Notes under the pieces: model-generated
What the model saw: only the letters and a program-made list of their open reading frames with translations
What the model was told of the DNA's origin: nothing
The model's database searches: none
Part shown: piece by piece, positions 1 through 9,906 of the stretch
How the letters are laid out: each line of letters opens with the position of its first letter
How positions within the stretch are numbered: the first letter of the stretch is position 1
Position numbers and translations under genes: made by a program
DNA from: Symbiodinium natans
Lineage: Eukaryota > Sar > Dinophyceae > Suessiales > Symbiodiniaceae
Direction of reading: 5' to 3'
DNA length: 64,000 nucleotides
Assembly (NCBI GenBank): GCA_905221605.1
Contig: CAJNDS010000040.1
Location: 164,580 to 228,579, forward strand

Positions 1-170
1 CTCGTTTTGAGGATGGCCGAGGGTTGGATCATCTAGACCGAAGTTGGACATATTGGGGGGGGTTTCCGAAATTAGGGGTATATTCGGGGCCCCGTATTGT
101 CGAAAATCCCCATATTTTTGCTTGTAGCTGCCTGTATGCGCAGTAAAGAGCATACAAAGAAGCCTCCAAG
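1..170 (+). other. Exon-like flanks around a short introner-like element
   Basis: Positions 3-61 are open on the + strand and end at a run of G followed by GTTTCCGAA. Positions 62-127 form a 66-bp GT...TAG segment related to the palindromic family best seen at 21652-21747. After the TAG, 128-170 is again open for a few codons before a stop. Product unknown. Confidence 0.3.
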
Positions 171-236
171 GACCCTGAACCACCCCGAACCCCTGAACCC
201 TACAAACCCAGAAACGGGTATAAGGCCTTTTTCCTT

Positions 237-347
237 AAACCCTAAACCCTAAACCCTAAACCCTAAACCCTAAACCCTGAACCCTAAACCCTAAACCCTA
301 AACCCTAAACCCTAAACCCTAGACCCTAGACCCTAAACCCTGACTCA
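237..347. repeat. Telomere-like array (CCCTAAA)n
   Basis: About 15 mostly perfect heptamers with a few CCCTAGA and CCCTGAA variants. It ends just before the coding island at 357. Confidence 0.9.
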
Positions 348-356
348 TATAGCCAA

Positions 357-448
357 CAGCCGCCCAGGAAGACAGATCGGTGGAACAGCCGCAAGCCTCC
401 AAAGAAGAAGGATGAAAACTCCGAGCGACGTGGGCTGAAGGGATTCGA
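357..448 (+). CDS. Putative lysine/arginine-rich coding exon
   Basis: Open island with a basic, hydrophilic translation (PPRKTDRWNSRKPPKKKD then ERRGLKG). It ends at GA|GTTTAGGG, so the telomere-like array supplies the GT donor. The 5' boundary is uncertain because several AG dinucleotides lie at 352-366, and a second frame (starting EDRSVEQPQ) is open in part of it. Product unknown. Confidence 0.4.
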
Positions 449-1560
449 GTTTAGGGTGTTAGGGTTTAGGGTGTTAGGGTTTAGGGTTTTAGGGCTTTAG
501 GGTTTTAGGGTCTTAGGGTTAAGGATTTATTTCGGCTTTAGGTTTTCAGGGTTTTAGGGTTTAGGACTTTGAACGGTTGATGCCTCTTAAGCGCAGTTTT
601 GGGGCTCTCGGACTTGGAGGTGACAAGGTCTCCCTGATTCTCTCTTGTGGGCTACCATGAAGGGACCAACATGATCAGAACTCGTCCTAACCCCTAAACC
701 CTAAACCCTAAACCCTAAACCCTAAACCCTAAACCCTAAACCCTATAAGTACCCTAAACATGCTATGACCAGTTAGAACTAGGTTTATCCACTTGCAACT
801 ACCCCATGAACCTCCAAGTAAGCTCTAACCCTTAAACCGTTAAACCAAAGACCCGTAATCCCCACATCGGGCATATGCATGAATTCCGTAAAAGATATAG
901 CACCACGAAAATGCCACAATCCTTACCATGGGGGACACCTAAAAAGGGTACGCCCAGGAGTTTATGGTTCGGAAGCCCTCCCTTTCATCAGTTTTGAAAG
1001 TCGCCCTTTTCAGGAGTCCAGTCTAGTGTTTACTGATGAAATTTACCTTTTGAGAAGCTCATACAGTGAGGGTTTTGGGGGTTTGGGGTACTCTTCCCGC
1101 CTACGGTCTCGTAGAGAGTGACGCTGAGGTACCACAACATCGAGTTCAGGCGCCGGTCGTAGCTTTGGGTGTTGAGCTGTTCTAATTTGTATAGAGGTCA
1201 TGTTACATCCGAAAGCCCATGCCCGAAACCCCAAACCCTAAACCCCTGAACCATAAAAATCCTAAAGCCCCTAAATCCAACAAGCCTCAAACCCTAAGCC
1301 CTAAACCCTCTAGGCAGACGCTGAACCCTCAACCCTAAACTCGAACACCATTGGGACGAACGGGCCCAGTAGCCACGAGGAGTATAACTTCCCAGGTTCC
1401 TAAAGAGTAGTTTTAGGCTGACCCCTAAACCCCAAGCCCCCAAACCCTAAACCCCAAACCCTAAACCCGAAACCCTAAACCCTAAATCCTAAACCCTGAA
1501 CCCCTGAACCCCTGAACCCAACAACCCTGAGCTGATTACAGGGAAGCCTGGTCTGAATTT
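449..1560. other. Telomere-like arrays with weak open segments
   Basis: TTTAGGG-orientation repeats at 449-560, CCCTAAA at 690-746 and degenerate CCCTAAA from about 1226 to 1530. Between them are islands at 588-668 and 880-1200. An 80-codon + strand open frame at 879-1121 and an opposing 63-codon frame at 1043-1234 show no convincing protein character. A palindromic-family end (CATGAACCTCCAAG) lies at 807-820. Confidence 0.5.
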
Positions 1561-2046
1561 AGGGTTTAGGGTTTAGGGTTTAGGGTTTAGGGTTTAGGGT
1601 TTAGGGTTTAGGGTTGAACTACTACCAGAATCCCTCTGGTTTCGGGTTCAGGATTCAGGGTTCGGGTTTCAGGGTTTAGGGTTTAGGGTTTAGGGTTTAG
1701 GGTTCAGGGGTTCAAGTTCGGTTTAGGTGTTAAGTATTCGGGTTTTTGCCTTGGGCACTGAGTTGGGAGCCTTCAGCCTGTATTATTCTTGTTCTTATGG
1801 TTGTGATTCTTCTTTTTCTTGTTACAACTAATTGTTCTTATTGTTATGATTCTTCTTCTTATTGCAGCTAATATACACACACACAGTTTTTGAAGGTTAA
1901 GGGTGTAGGCCTTAGGGTCAACCGTTTCTGCCCGAACCCCGTTGGCAGAGAAGCTTCTTGAGAATACAGGTTTAGGGTTTAGGGTGTAGGGTTTGGGGTT
2001 TGAAACCCTAAACCTTAAACCCTGAACCCCAGGTACTTCTCCCCCA
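1558..2046. repeat. TTTAGGG arrays and T-rich island
   Basis: TTTAGGG-orientation arrays at 1558-1615 and 1668-1705 and a short one near 1970. 1790-1870 is a T-rich, degenerate TTCTT/GTTATTGTT island. No gene is supported here. Confidence 0.6.
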
Positions 2047-2047
2047 G

Positions 2048-2105
2048 AGAGCTCACCGTTATTTCGGGCCTGCGGCCTGGAGATCTCGTGGAGGCAGCAG
2101 TTCGT
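2048..2105 (+). CDS. Putative coding exon
   Basis: A pyrimidine-rich acceptor (TTCTCCCCCAG) opens a 58-nt island that reads ELTVISGLRPGDLVEAAVR, ending at CGT|GTTTAAGG. This is a compact hydrophobic/acidic pattern typical of a folded protein. Family not recognised. Confidence 0.5.
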
Positions 2106-2211
2106 GTTTAAGGGTTTAAGATTTGGGGCTTGGGCTTCGGGTTTAGTTAAGGGTTTAGGGCTTAGGGTTTCGTCAAATTCTGATCTTGGTTTAGCGGCTG
2201 GAGGCTTCTCA

Positions 2212-2344
2212 TCCGAAACCCTAAGCCCTAAGCCCTAGCCCTAAGCCCTAAGCCCTAAGCCCTAAGCCCTAAGCCCTAAGCCCTAAGCCCTAAGCCCTAA
2301 ACCCTAAACCCTAACCCCTAAACCCTAAATCCTAAACCCTAAAC
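2212..2344. repeat. CCCTAAG and CCCTAAA array
   Basis: A homogenised run of the variant heptamer CCCTAAG gives way to CCCTAAA, so one variant has expanded locally. Confidence 0.9.
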
Positions 2345-2463
2345 TGTGTTGTGCGCCTGCTGTCCCAAGGCAGCAGGTGCAACCAACCCAATGGTCTCCC
2401 TACTGTTGTATGCCTCTGCTACTTTGTAGATGGAGTTTTGGCACCCTAAGCAAAATGCCTTGA
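2345..2463 (+). CDS. Putative terminal exon pair with a 53-bp intron
   Basis: 2345-2376 reads CVVRLLSQGS and ends at AGCAG|GTGCAA. The candidate intron 2377-2429 ends CTGCTACTTTGTAG. 2430-2463 then joins in phase, reading RWSFGTLSKMP and a TGA stop at 2461-2463. Phase agreement and good splice signals support it. The upstream boundary lies inside the telomere-like array. Product unknown. Confidence 0.5.
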
Positions 2464-2747
2464 CCCCAAATCCTAAACCCTTAAGCCCTAAACCCTAAAC
2501 TCCAAACCCGAACCCTAAACCCTAAACCCTAAACCCTAAACCCTAAACCCTAAACCCTAAACCCTAAACCCTAAACCCTAAACCCTAAACCCTAAACCCT
2601 AAACCCTAAACCCTAAACCCTAAACCCTAAACCCTAAACCCTAAACCCTAACCCTAAACCCTAAACCCTAACCCCTGGACTGCTTAGGATCGCTAAGCCC
2701 TTAGAACCCCCCAATCCTAAACCCTTAAACCTCAAACCTCTTTGAAG
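2464..2747. repeat. Telomere-like array (CCCTAAA)n
   Basis: Near-perfect CCCTAAA from about 2505 to 2675 with occasional CCCTAA hexamers, then degenerate copies up to the next island. Confidence 0.9.
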
Positions 2748-2825
2748 GCACACTTCGCTGTGAAGAAGAAGGGTGCTGCCGAGGATGAGTTGATCAAGAG
2801 CCGGTGCCTTCACGCAGTTGATGCC
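2748..2825 (+). CDS. Putative coding exon
   Basis: After TTTGAAG the island reads AHFAVKKKGAAEDELI then KSRCLHAVDA, a charged amphipathic segment that runs directly into the next CCCTAAA array. No GT donor is seen at the end; CTAAACCC begins within a codon of it. Product unknown. Confidence 0.45.
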
Positions 2826-3163
2826 CTAAACCCTAAACCCTAAACCCTAAACCCTAAACCCTAAACCCTAAACCCTAAACCCTAAACCCTAAACCCTAAA
2901 CCCTAAACCCTAAACCCTAAACCCTAAACCCTAAACCCTAAACCCTAACCCTAACCCTAAACCCTAAACCCTAAACCCTAAACCCTAAACCCTAAACCCT
3001 AAACCCTAAACCCTAAACCCTAAACCCTAAACCCTAAACCCTAAACCCTAAACCCTAAACCCTAAACCCTAAACCCTAAACCCTAAACCCTAAACCCTAA
3101 ACCCTAAACCCTAAACCCTAAACCCTAAACCCTAAACCCTAAACCCTAAACCCTAAACCCTAA
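2826..3163. repeat. Telomere-like array (CCCTAAA)n
   Basis: About 48 almost perfect heptamers over roughly 340 bp, among the longest pure arrays here. It abuts the duplicated GC-rich element on its right. Confidence 0.95.
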
Positions 3164-4632
3164 ACTAAGTGCGGGGTCGCTTCCGTCGAGCGACAGACCC
3201 CGAACGCTCGGCCGAGGGCCTTACAGCCCGAGCGCCCAAGCGAAAAGAGAAACGGAAAGGTGAGGGTTAAGCCTCACCGTCTGTCCTAACGGACATCGGT
3301 CTTTTTTACGACAACGTCAGTACTCGGCTAAGGGATGGCCGGCACCCCGACCACCTTTAGCGTAGCTAAAGTATAACCCCAAATCGTAACCCTTTTCCTG
3401 TCTGAACGTGGTTCAATATTTTGGGTTCAGGGTTTGCCGGGCACCCCTCCCGGGGGCCCCCTGGCCCCTTGTGGCTGGATTCCTGGACCAGGAGGCTGGC
3501 GAGGGGGTCCAGGCAGGCTGGTTGCTCAATTTCGTGATTTTGGGTCTTTTTTCGAGCCCCTCTTCTCGGGCCTCAGGGCCTGCGGGCCTCCGCCGAGGCC
3601 CCCGCCTGGCCGGTCTGGGAGACTCTTTACCAAGCCCCGGCACGCCCCCAAACGCTCGAACCAAGAAAGTGCTTCAAAAAGAGGGGGCACCCCAGGATTT
3701 GCCCGTACCCGCAATGAAAAATGCTATTTTTTTAGTACTGAAATCGATTACCCCACAAGGCCCCCAAGAGGCACCAAGAGCCACCAAAAGGCTTCAAAAG
3801 GCCCTCTAAAGGAGGGCCCCCCAGGATTTGCCCGTGCCCGCAATGAAAAATGCGATTTTTTAGACTAAGAACGATGGTTTTGGGCACCCTTGCATTTTGC
3901 TCCAAAAGGGCCAGGAAAGCCCCAGCAAGCCCCAGCAAGCCCCCAGAGACCCCAAGAGCCACCAAAAGGCTTCAAAAGTTTCCCTGACCTTCAAATAAAT
4001 AAGGGTGTCTACGGGCCCTGACACGCCGAAGGCCCGAAAAGGGCCGAGGCTACCCCCAACCCCAGCTTAAACCCTAACACCGCAACTTTAAAAACATCAA
4101 GGCAAGCTTGCAAGCCAAACTCCCGCGACTTGGGACTCCGGGGGCCCTCTGGAAACTGGTGGACCCCTTTTCTCGAGCCGGACGCTCAGGGCTTAAGAGG
4201 CTTGGGGCCCCAGGATTTGCCCGTGCCCGCAAGGACAAATGCGATTTTTTGTACTAAGAACGAGTTTTGGGCACCCCCCAGAAGGGCCAGGAAGGCCCCC
4301 AGGAAGCCCCCAAGAAGCCCCAAGAGCCACCAAAAAGGCTTGAGGCCCTTAAAGAAGGGGAATCCAGGAGCCGCACAAACCAAAAAAAAAGGCCTCTACG
4401 GCCTGACACGCCGAAGGCCCGAAAAGGGCCGAGGCTACCCCCAACCCCAGCTTAAACCCTAACACCGCAACTTAAAAAACATAAAAGCAAGCATCGGGGC
4501 ACAAGAAAATACATTCCATAAACCCTAAACCCTAATAGAGTATAGTGTGGGTGGCCGGGGTGGGTTGACGGGCAAACGCGAGCGCGCGGCCCGGGGTTCT
4601 TCACACTCGAGCGCTCGCCCTCCCCTGACACA
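3163..4632. mobile_element. Duplicated GC-rich element, long copy, with hairpin-rich 5' end
   Basis: It starts AACTAAGTG and ends TGACACACC directly before CCCTAAA repeats, as does the shorter copy at 33244-34044. The first 115 bases are almost identical in both copies and contain three strong stem-loops: GGGGTC...GACCCC, CGCTCG...CGAGCG and GGTGAGG...CCTCACC. Inside are three copies of a motif around CCAGGATTTGCCCGTGCCC (3693, 3818, 4208) and two copies of a module with the hairpin GGCCCGAAAAGGGCC. Open frames across it are compositional and show no recognisable protein. It could be a non-autonomous transposon, a structured RNA source or a segmental duplication. Confidence 0.6.
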
Positions 4633-4685
4633 CCCTAAACCCTAAACCCTAAACCCTAAACCCTAAACCCTAAACCCTAAGCCCT

Positions 4686-5241
4686 TGTGTTTGACCTTAT
4701 ACCTGGTCAAGGTATTGTATGCCCACCCGCAGTGGCGAGTACAGCCACTCATCAGGCTGCCCCTACCAATGCGACGCGCTGGTCTTAAGGGCTACCAGCT
4801 TCTCACACTCCCCCCGCTCCACAGCTTATGCGAAGGAGTGCTCCCTGCTGTAACTCCCCCAGGCCCAGCAACCACCAGCAATGGCTGAGAGGCTTGCGCC
4901 ACCTGGCCTCTCCATTAGGCGCTCATTGCCCCCAACCATTGGCAATGCCATGCTGTGATGCCACCCATAACCCCGACCGCCCTGGCAAAGCCACCCGCTG
5001 TGCCCGCCAGACTCTCAGCAGCCGACATGAAGTAACCCCCCACAGCTTTAGGCCACAACCACCAAGCCCACTACCAAGCGGTGTTTTGCGCAGCAGCCCG
5101 ATACTTGGGCGCTCATAGCCTGTGTTTGACCTTATACCTGGTCAAGGTATTGTATGCCCACCCGCACTGGCGAGTACAGCCACTCATCAGGCTGCCCTAC
5201 CAATGCGACGCGCTGGCCTTAAGGGCTACCAGCTTCTCACA
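4686..5241. mobile_element. TRIM-like element with 122-bp terminal direct repeats
   Basis: Direct repeats at 4686-4807 and 5121-5241 are nearly identical and begin TG and end CA, as LTRs do. They flank 313 bp of non-coding DNA. Total length (556 bp) and repeat length fit terminal-repeat retrotransposons in miniature. It lies inside a telomere-like array (GCCCT on the left, ACCCT on the right), so target duplication cannot be judged. No clear primer-binding site or polypurine tract was seen. Confidence 0.6.
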
Positions 5242-6632
5242 ACCCTAAACCCTAAACGGAGCTAACTGCTGTCGGAGAGACTTTTGGGGCTGCGGGGTTT
5301 CATGTCGGTTTGCGCGAGTAGGGCTGCTTTGCCCTTATGCGCATGAAAAGTTCGGAGTTCGGGGTTCACGAACCTAAGCTAAGGTATCATTCATGGGGTT
5401 TTGTGGGTCTTGGAAGTTTCTGCAAGAGTTTACCAGGGCCCCCTCAAGGTCCCACAGAGGCCGCTAGAGAGGTCTCTTGGGATTTCTTGGAAGGTCCTGG
5501 CGTGCCGAGGGCTTCCCTGCTTTTTTCAGGGTCTACTCGTGTCCGTTCCCTGGTAGGTCAGGCCGAGCAGCCAATTCCGGCTTGAAATCTCGGTTCTCCA
5601 TTCCGGTTGAGGGTTTAGGGTTTAGGGTTTAGGGTTTTCAAAAACTTCCACAGCTCAAGAAAAGGTTTTCTTTCAAGGTGGATTGATTAGGGGGCGGGAA
5701 ACAAGGGATCCCTATGGGAAACTCTGACGCCCACTCCTGAAGCCTCGGGGAACACAGAAGGCTTCCTCATCGTTGTATCTTAATGTGAAACAGGGTTTAT
5801 GTTACTGTTATTGGTGAGTGTATATATAAGGTTCCTTTTTTAATATTTGTGAGTGTATATACTTGGTGTCCTACTTCGTGTCAGTTCCTGAAACGCAACC
5901 CGCGTGAGGCGTTTGGGGGTTCAGCTCATCCTTTCAAGGGTGCCAGTCGGCGGACGCTTGTGTGCATATAGGCGGCATCCGAAAGATACGGGTGCGTGCC
6001 TGTTCAACTATTCGCTACCACGGGCGCTAGCTCGCGGAGAGGTCAGGAAATATAGGCATGCTCAGACCGGGTACTAGGTAAGACGCTGCTGTAGACCAAA
6101 ATGGGCCCAAACCCCCGTTGTAACCTAAGTGTTGAATCCCGGTGGCTGGTTCACCTTCTGCGAGTCTCATGAAGAGGCTTACATAAACAACCCTAAACCT
6201 TAAACCCTAAACCCTAAACCCCAAACCCCAAACCCCAAACCCCAAACCCTAAACCCTAAACCCTAAACCCTAAACCCTATAACAGGTTTTTGTACAATCG
6301 TCTCTATCCGCCTGTGTTTGTCCTTTGCTGCAAGTCCCAAAGCAAGACCACAGCTTGCGAAGAGGTGCGGTGGCCTTTTTCAAGGTCTCTTCGGTAACTA
6401 CAAAAGCCGTTTTTTCCGAACCCCCCTGAAGCCGTAGCCCCCCGCTGCAAGACTCTAAAACTTAAACCCTAAACCCTAAGCCCTCAACCCTATGCCCTAA
6501 CCCCTAAACCCTAAACCCTAAACCCTAAACCCTAAACCCTAAACCCTAAACCCTAAACCCTAAACCCTAAACCCTAAACCCTAAACCCTAAACCCTACGG
6601 ACCACGTTCGGCCGCTTGAATTCATGAGGGCT
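5242..6632. other. Mixed region: weak open frame, T-rich repeat, telomere-like arrays
   Basis: An 82-codon + strand frame at 5337-5585 is unconvincing. 5812-5883 is a degenerate repeat (GTGAGTGTATATATAAGG...GGTGTCCT) that resembles 15690-15755. CCCTAAA/CCCCAAA arrays occupy 6189-6281 and 6500-6597. No gene is supported. Confidence 0.5.
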
Positions 6633-6772
6633 CTTGGAGGTTCATGATACTTATTAACCAATTATAACTGTGCTTATAACTGTACCTATAGCCGTATTAG
6701 GGCACTTAAGGGGCTTATAAGTGGGTTCTAAGTACAGTTATAATTGGTGAAGAAGTACCATGAACCTCCAAG
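6633..6772. mobile_element. Palindromic MITE-like element (CTTGGAGGTTCATG family), intact copy
   Basis: Terminal inverted repeats CTTGGAGGTTCATG and CATGAACCTCCAAG continue inward through TACT/AGTA, and the inner arms ACCAATTATAACTGT and ACAGTTATAATTGGT pair again. It is 140 bp with no coding capacity. Related ends occur at 807, 8738, 24278, 35550, 38050-38146 and 59483-59729. Confidence 0.75.
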
Positions 6773-7200
6773 CTCTCTTGCAACATCGGACGAGAGCTGC
6801 TGCTGCCCCCCACAGACCCCTGGGATTTGGTGTGGCGCCAGCCGCTGCGCAAGAAACTCTCGCAAGAAACCCTAGGCCTTCAACCCTAAACGCCCTAACA
6901 ACCCTGACAGCCCCAACAGCCCAAAAACCTAAAAGTCGTAAAAGCCCTCAATGCCCTAAAGCCTTAAAAAGCCCTAAAAGCCCCAAAAGGCTCAAAAACC
7001 CCAAACGCCCTAAAACCCTACCCCACCCCAAATGCCCGAAAGCCCCCTTAGAAGGCGAACCAAGCCCTAAACCCTAAACCCTAAACCCTAAACCCCAAAC
7101 CCCAAACCCTAAACCCTAAACCCTAAACCCTAAACCCTAAGCCCTAAACCCTAAACCCTAAGCCGACCCTTAAAACCACCCCCAATCCTGTTCCGGACGT
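6773..7200. other. Possible exon followed by CCCTAAA arrays
   Basis: 6773-6870 is open on the + strand (LLQHRTRAAAAPHRPLG) directly behind the palindromic element. The rest of this frame to 7077 is repeat-derived proline/lysine sequence. 7060-7160 is a CCCTAAA array. Coding status weak. Confidence 0.35.
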
Positions 7201-7210
7201 CGCTGGCATT

Positions 7211-7456
7211 TTGGAAGGGTGGTTCCAGGGCCCCAGCCCAGGCGATCCCGGACCCCTTGCCGCAGCGTGGCCAAGCCGGTGCTCAAAAAAGCCCTACCTG
7301 ACGCCCCCTGCGCCCCCGGCCCGACAACCGCTGGCCACCCTCAGCCTGCCCCCTTCTTGGACCCCCATTAGGGGCCCCTGCACCTTCCTTCCACCCTCGC
7401 CTTTGTGCCGGTTTGGCGATGACCGTGACGGAGTGAAGAAGTTTGATGAAAAGTAA
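7211..7456 (+). CDS. Putative exon, proline-rich with acidic C-terminus
   Basis: An 81-codon open stretch ends GDDRDGVKKFDEK and a stop at 7454-7456. The hydrophilic tail is protein-like. The middle is rich in proline and may be partly intronic (pyrimidine tract at about 7380-7405). Product unknown. Confidence 0.35.
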   Translation: MEGWFQGPSPGDPGPLAAAWPSRCSKKPYLTPPAPPARQPLATLSLPPSWTPIRGPCTFLPPSPLCRFGDDRDGVKKFDEK

Positions 7457-7909
7457 GCAGTTGGCTTGAGTTTACGCCTAAACCCTACAAGGAATAAATT
7501 TGGGTGGCTTTGCCGCCTCGGACGGCGTGGGGTGGGAGAAAATGTCAGATGGCCTTCTGCATTCGGGCCAAAGCTGCTCTTCGCGTCACGAAGCTTTCGA
7601 GCTTGTTCAAAGCCTAACCTTCACAGCAGCTACGCCCTATCACAGCAAACCCTAAACCCTAAACCCTCAACCCTAAACCCTAAACCCTAAACCCTCAACC
7701 CTAAACCCTATACCCTTACCCTAAACCCCTAAACCCCTAAACCCTAAACCCTAAACCCTAAACCCTAAACCCTAAACCCTAAACCCTAAACCCTAAACCC
7801 TAAACCCTAAACCCTAAACCCTAAACCCTAAACCCTAAACCTTAAAAGCCCTAAAAGCCCTGAAAGCCCTGAAAGCCCTAAAAAGGCCCTGCAAAGCTCT
7901 TAGCAAAAG
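7457..7909. repeat. Telomere-like array with flanking island
   Basis: CCCTAAA heptamers run from about 7648 to 7845 and grade into CCCTAAAAG/CCCTGAAAG variants. An island at 7500-7640 has an open + frame (WLCRLGRRGVGENVRW) of uncertain value. Confidence 0.7.
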
Positions 7910-7988
7910 GCGCACCGAGCCGGCGGTCATCCTCAACACCACGGTGCCGGGAGCTGAGACGTGGAAAGAAAGCAACGTGCGGCTTAGG
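7910..7988 (+). CDS. Putative coding exon
   Basis: It reads RTEPAVILNTTVPGAETW then KESNVRL and meets the following array at AGG|GTTTAGGG, a GT provided by the repeat. Protein-like composition; family unknown. Confidence 0.45.
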
Positions 7989-8520
7989 GTTTAGGGTGTA
8001 GGGTTTTAGGGTTTAGGGTTTAGGGTTTAGGGTTTAAGGTTTAGGGTTTAGGGTTTAGGGTTTAGGGTTCCGAAGAAATGCCCTTGGATTCTGGTGTCGC
8101 TACGCGAGGGCTTTCAGACATCGAAATGGGGTTTCGGGTTAAGGGCTAGGGTTTACGGTTTAGGACCTAGGGTTAGGGTTTAGGGTTTAGGGTTTGGGGT
8201 TTGGGGTTTGAGGTTTTAGGGTTTAGGGTTGGAGGATGAGTTTGAGGCTTTTGGGTTGAGTTTTTCGGGTTTTGGTGTGCAGGGTCTAAGAAACGATAAT
8301 GGCGCAAAGAGTCCGAGGGCATTCGGGCGTTCTTCGCCTCTCCGAGCTCAGGGTTACCAGTTGCTGGCGCTACCCCGAAGCCTGAAACCCCACTCCACAG
8401 CCACGCAAGCGTGCTCAGGCATGAGAACCCTAAACCCTAAACCTCAAACCCCAAACCCTAAACCCCAAACCCTAAACCCCAAACCCTAAACACCAAATCC
8501 TAAACTCTAAACCCTGAACC
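7989..8520. repeat. TTTAGGG arrays and CCCTAAA/CCCCAAA runs
   Basis: TTTAGGG array to about 8072, a small island at 8073-8145 that is open on +, then TTTAGGG variants to 8237. A weak 86-codon frame at 8229-8489 ends in repeat-derived NPKP residues. Confidence 0.6.
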
Positions 8521-8665
8521 CTAGGGCCATTTGGGCTCAAGAAGTCTCTCGACATGGCCATCCTCATACCGCAGCACCCCGTTGAACCACGCAAGGGTCC
8601 AGCGGCCCCGAGAAGACATTTCAAGCCCACGAGACAGGCCCCTACACTCGAAGCCCGGAAAGGTA
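8521..8665. other. Complex island with spliced-leader-like string or minus-strand exon
   Basis: Positions 8527-8541 (CCATTTGGGCTCAAG) differ by one base from the 3' part of the dinoflagellate spliced leader, CCATTTTGGCTCAAG. An ATG follows at 8554 with a 37-codon frame. On the minus strand the same island is open and protein-like (WTLAWFNGVLRYEDGH). The two readings exclude each other, and I favour neither. Confidence 0.3.
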
Positions 8666-8995
8666 GGGTTTAGGGTTTCGGGTTTCGGGTTTAGGGTTTA
8701 GGGTTTAGGGTTCAGCATCTCAAGTCCCAGTTATGACCACCCATGAAGCTCCAAGTACTTCACTGATTCTCATGAGAGGGAGTTGGGCTGCTAGGATTTC
8801 TGCGGTTTCCTTGATCAAGGGTTGACCGGGAGCAGGTTCAGGGTTTAGGGTTCAGGGTTTAGGGTAACGACCCCAAAGAAACTAGGGCCACGAATCTCAT
8901 AGACTCACAGAAGTCGCGTCGAACTGGGGCTCAGAACTCCCCCCCCAAAGCCCTTGTCTACTTAGCGGGCAGCACTTTCCTATTCCTTCCGGCAG

Positions 8996-9135
8996 AACAG
9001 ATATTTGGTATTGCGGGGTACCTGAAACACAAGGTGCTGTATTGGAATGGGCACACCAAACTGGACCACACGGTGAAAAACCCTGTCAGAGTACCAGGGC
9101 CGAAAGGTGAAACTTCAAGGCTTCACATTGCTTAG
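8996..9135 (+). CDS. Putative 3'-terminal coding exon
   Basis: A strong acceptor (ACTTTCCTATTCCTTCCGGCAG) opens a frame reading QIFGIAGYLKHKVLYW, NGHTKLDHTVKNPVRV, then PGPKGETSRLHIA and TAG at 9133-9135. It is one of the clearest exons in the window. Product not recognised. The CCCTAAA array starts about 40 bp downstream. Confidence 0.65.
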
Positions 9136-9173
9136 GGAACCCCAAGACCTCAACTCTCAAACCATAGAGCATC

Positions 9174-9357
9174 AACCCTAAACCCTAAACCCTAAACCCT
9201 AAACCCTAAACCCTAAACCCTAAACCCTAAACCCTAAACCCTAAACCCTAAACCCTAAACCCTAAACCCTAAACCCTAAACCCTAAACCCTAACCCTAAA
9301 CCCTAAACCCTAAACCCTAAACCCTAAACCCTAAACCCTAAACCCTAAACCCTAAAC
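9174..9357. repeat. Telomere-like array (CCCTAAA)n
   Basis: About 26 nearly perfect heptamers. Confidence 0.95.
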
Positions 9358-9359
9358 AG

Positions 9360-9448
9360 AGAGAAGCACGCCCGTCAGACGCTTGATGAGCGTTCGCCGA
9401 CGATGGACGAACTTCCCTGTTTTGCAGGCCCGGTTGCGAAAGGGCGGG
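9360..9448 (+). CDS. Putative coding exon
   Basis: After AAACAG the island reads EKHARQTLDERSPTMDE and LPCFAGPVAKGR to CGGG|GTCTAGG. An alternative acceptor (CCCTGTTTTGCAG) lies inside it at 9427. Product unknown. Confidence 0.4.
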
Positions 9449-9906
9449 GTCTAGGGTTCGGGGCTTCAACGGCCCGAAGCAAGCTTCTTCGGGTTCAGGG
9501 TTTAGGGTTTAGGGTTTAGGGTTTAAAGTTTAGGGTTTAGGGTTTAGGGTAAACCATTTTCGGGCTTGGGGCTTGGGGCTTCGGCTCTGGGGTGTGAGTT
9601 GAGGTACCTCCATCATCAGGGAAAGTACCGAAGTCACATCTGCTCCCCGCTTTATCCTCCCGCAGGGTGAGCCCCCCCCCCCCCCCCACCCCCCACCCCC
9701 CCACCCCCCCCCCCCCCCCCTCTTTCAAAGCCTAAACCCTCACAAACCCGAGACCCTAATCCCCGAAACCAGACTCTCATACGCCCCCCCTGGTTCTTAG
9801 TGGGCAATGAGGGAACTTAGGGCATCTACGGGTGCTTTTTTTTAGTATAAATTTTCCTACGAAGAACCATCTCATACGCCCAGGAAAGAGAGCAGCTCAA
9901 AGGCAT
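9449..9906. other. Arrays, poly-C tract and short island
   Basis: TTTAGGG repeats at 9495-9550; a C-rich homopolymer of roughly 55 bp (9669-9720) interrupted by single A bases; CCCTAAA variants after it. No gene supported. Confidence 0.6.

Noticed and set aside
2822-3163. True chromosome end
   Set aside because: Arrays occur in both orientations along the full window, are interrupted by exons and transposons, and continue on both sides.
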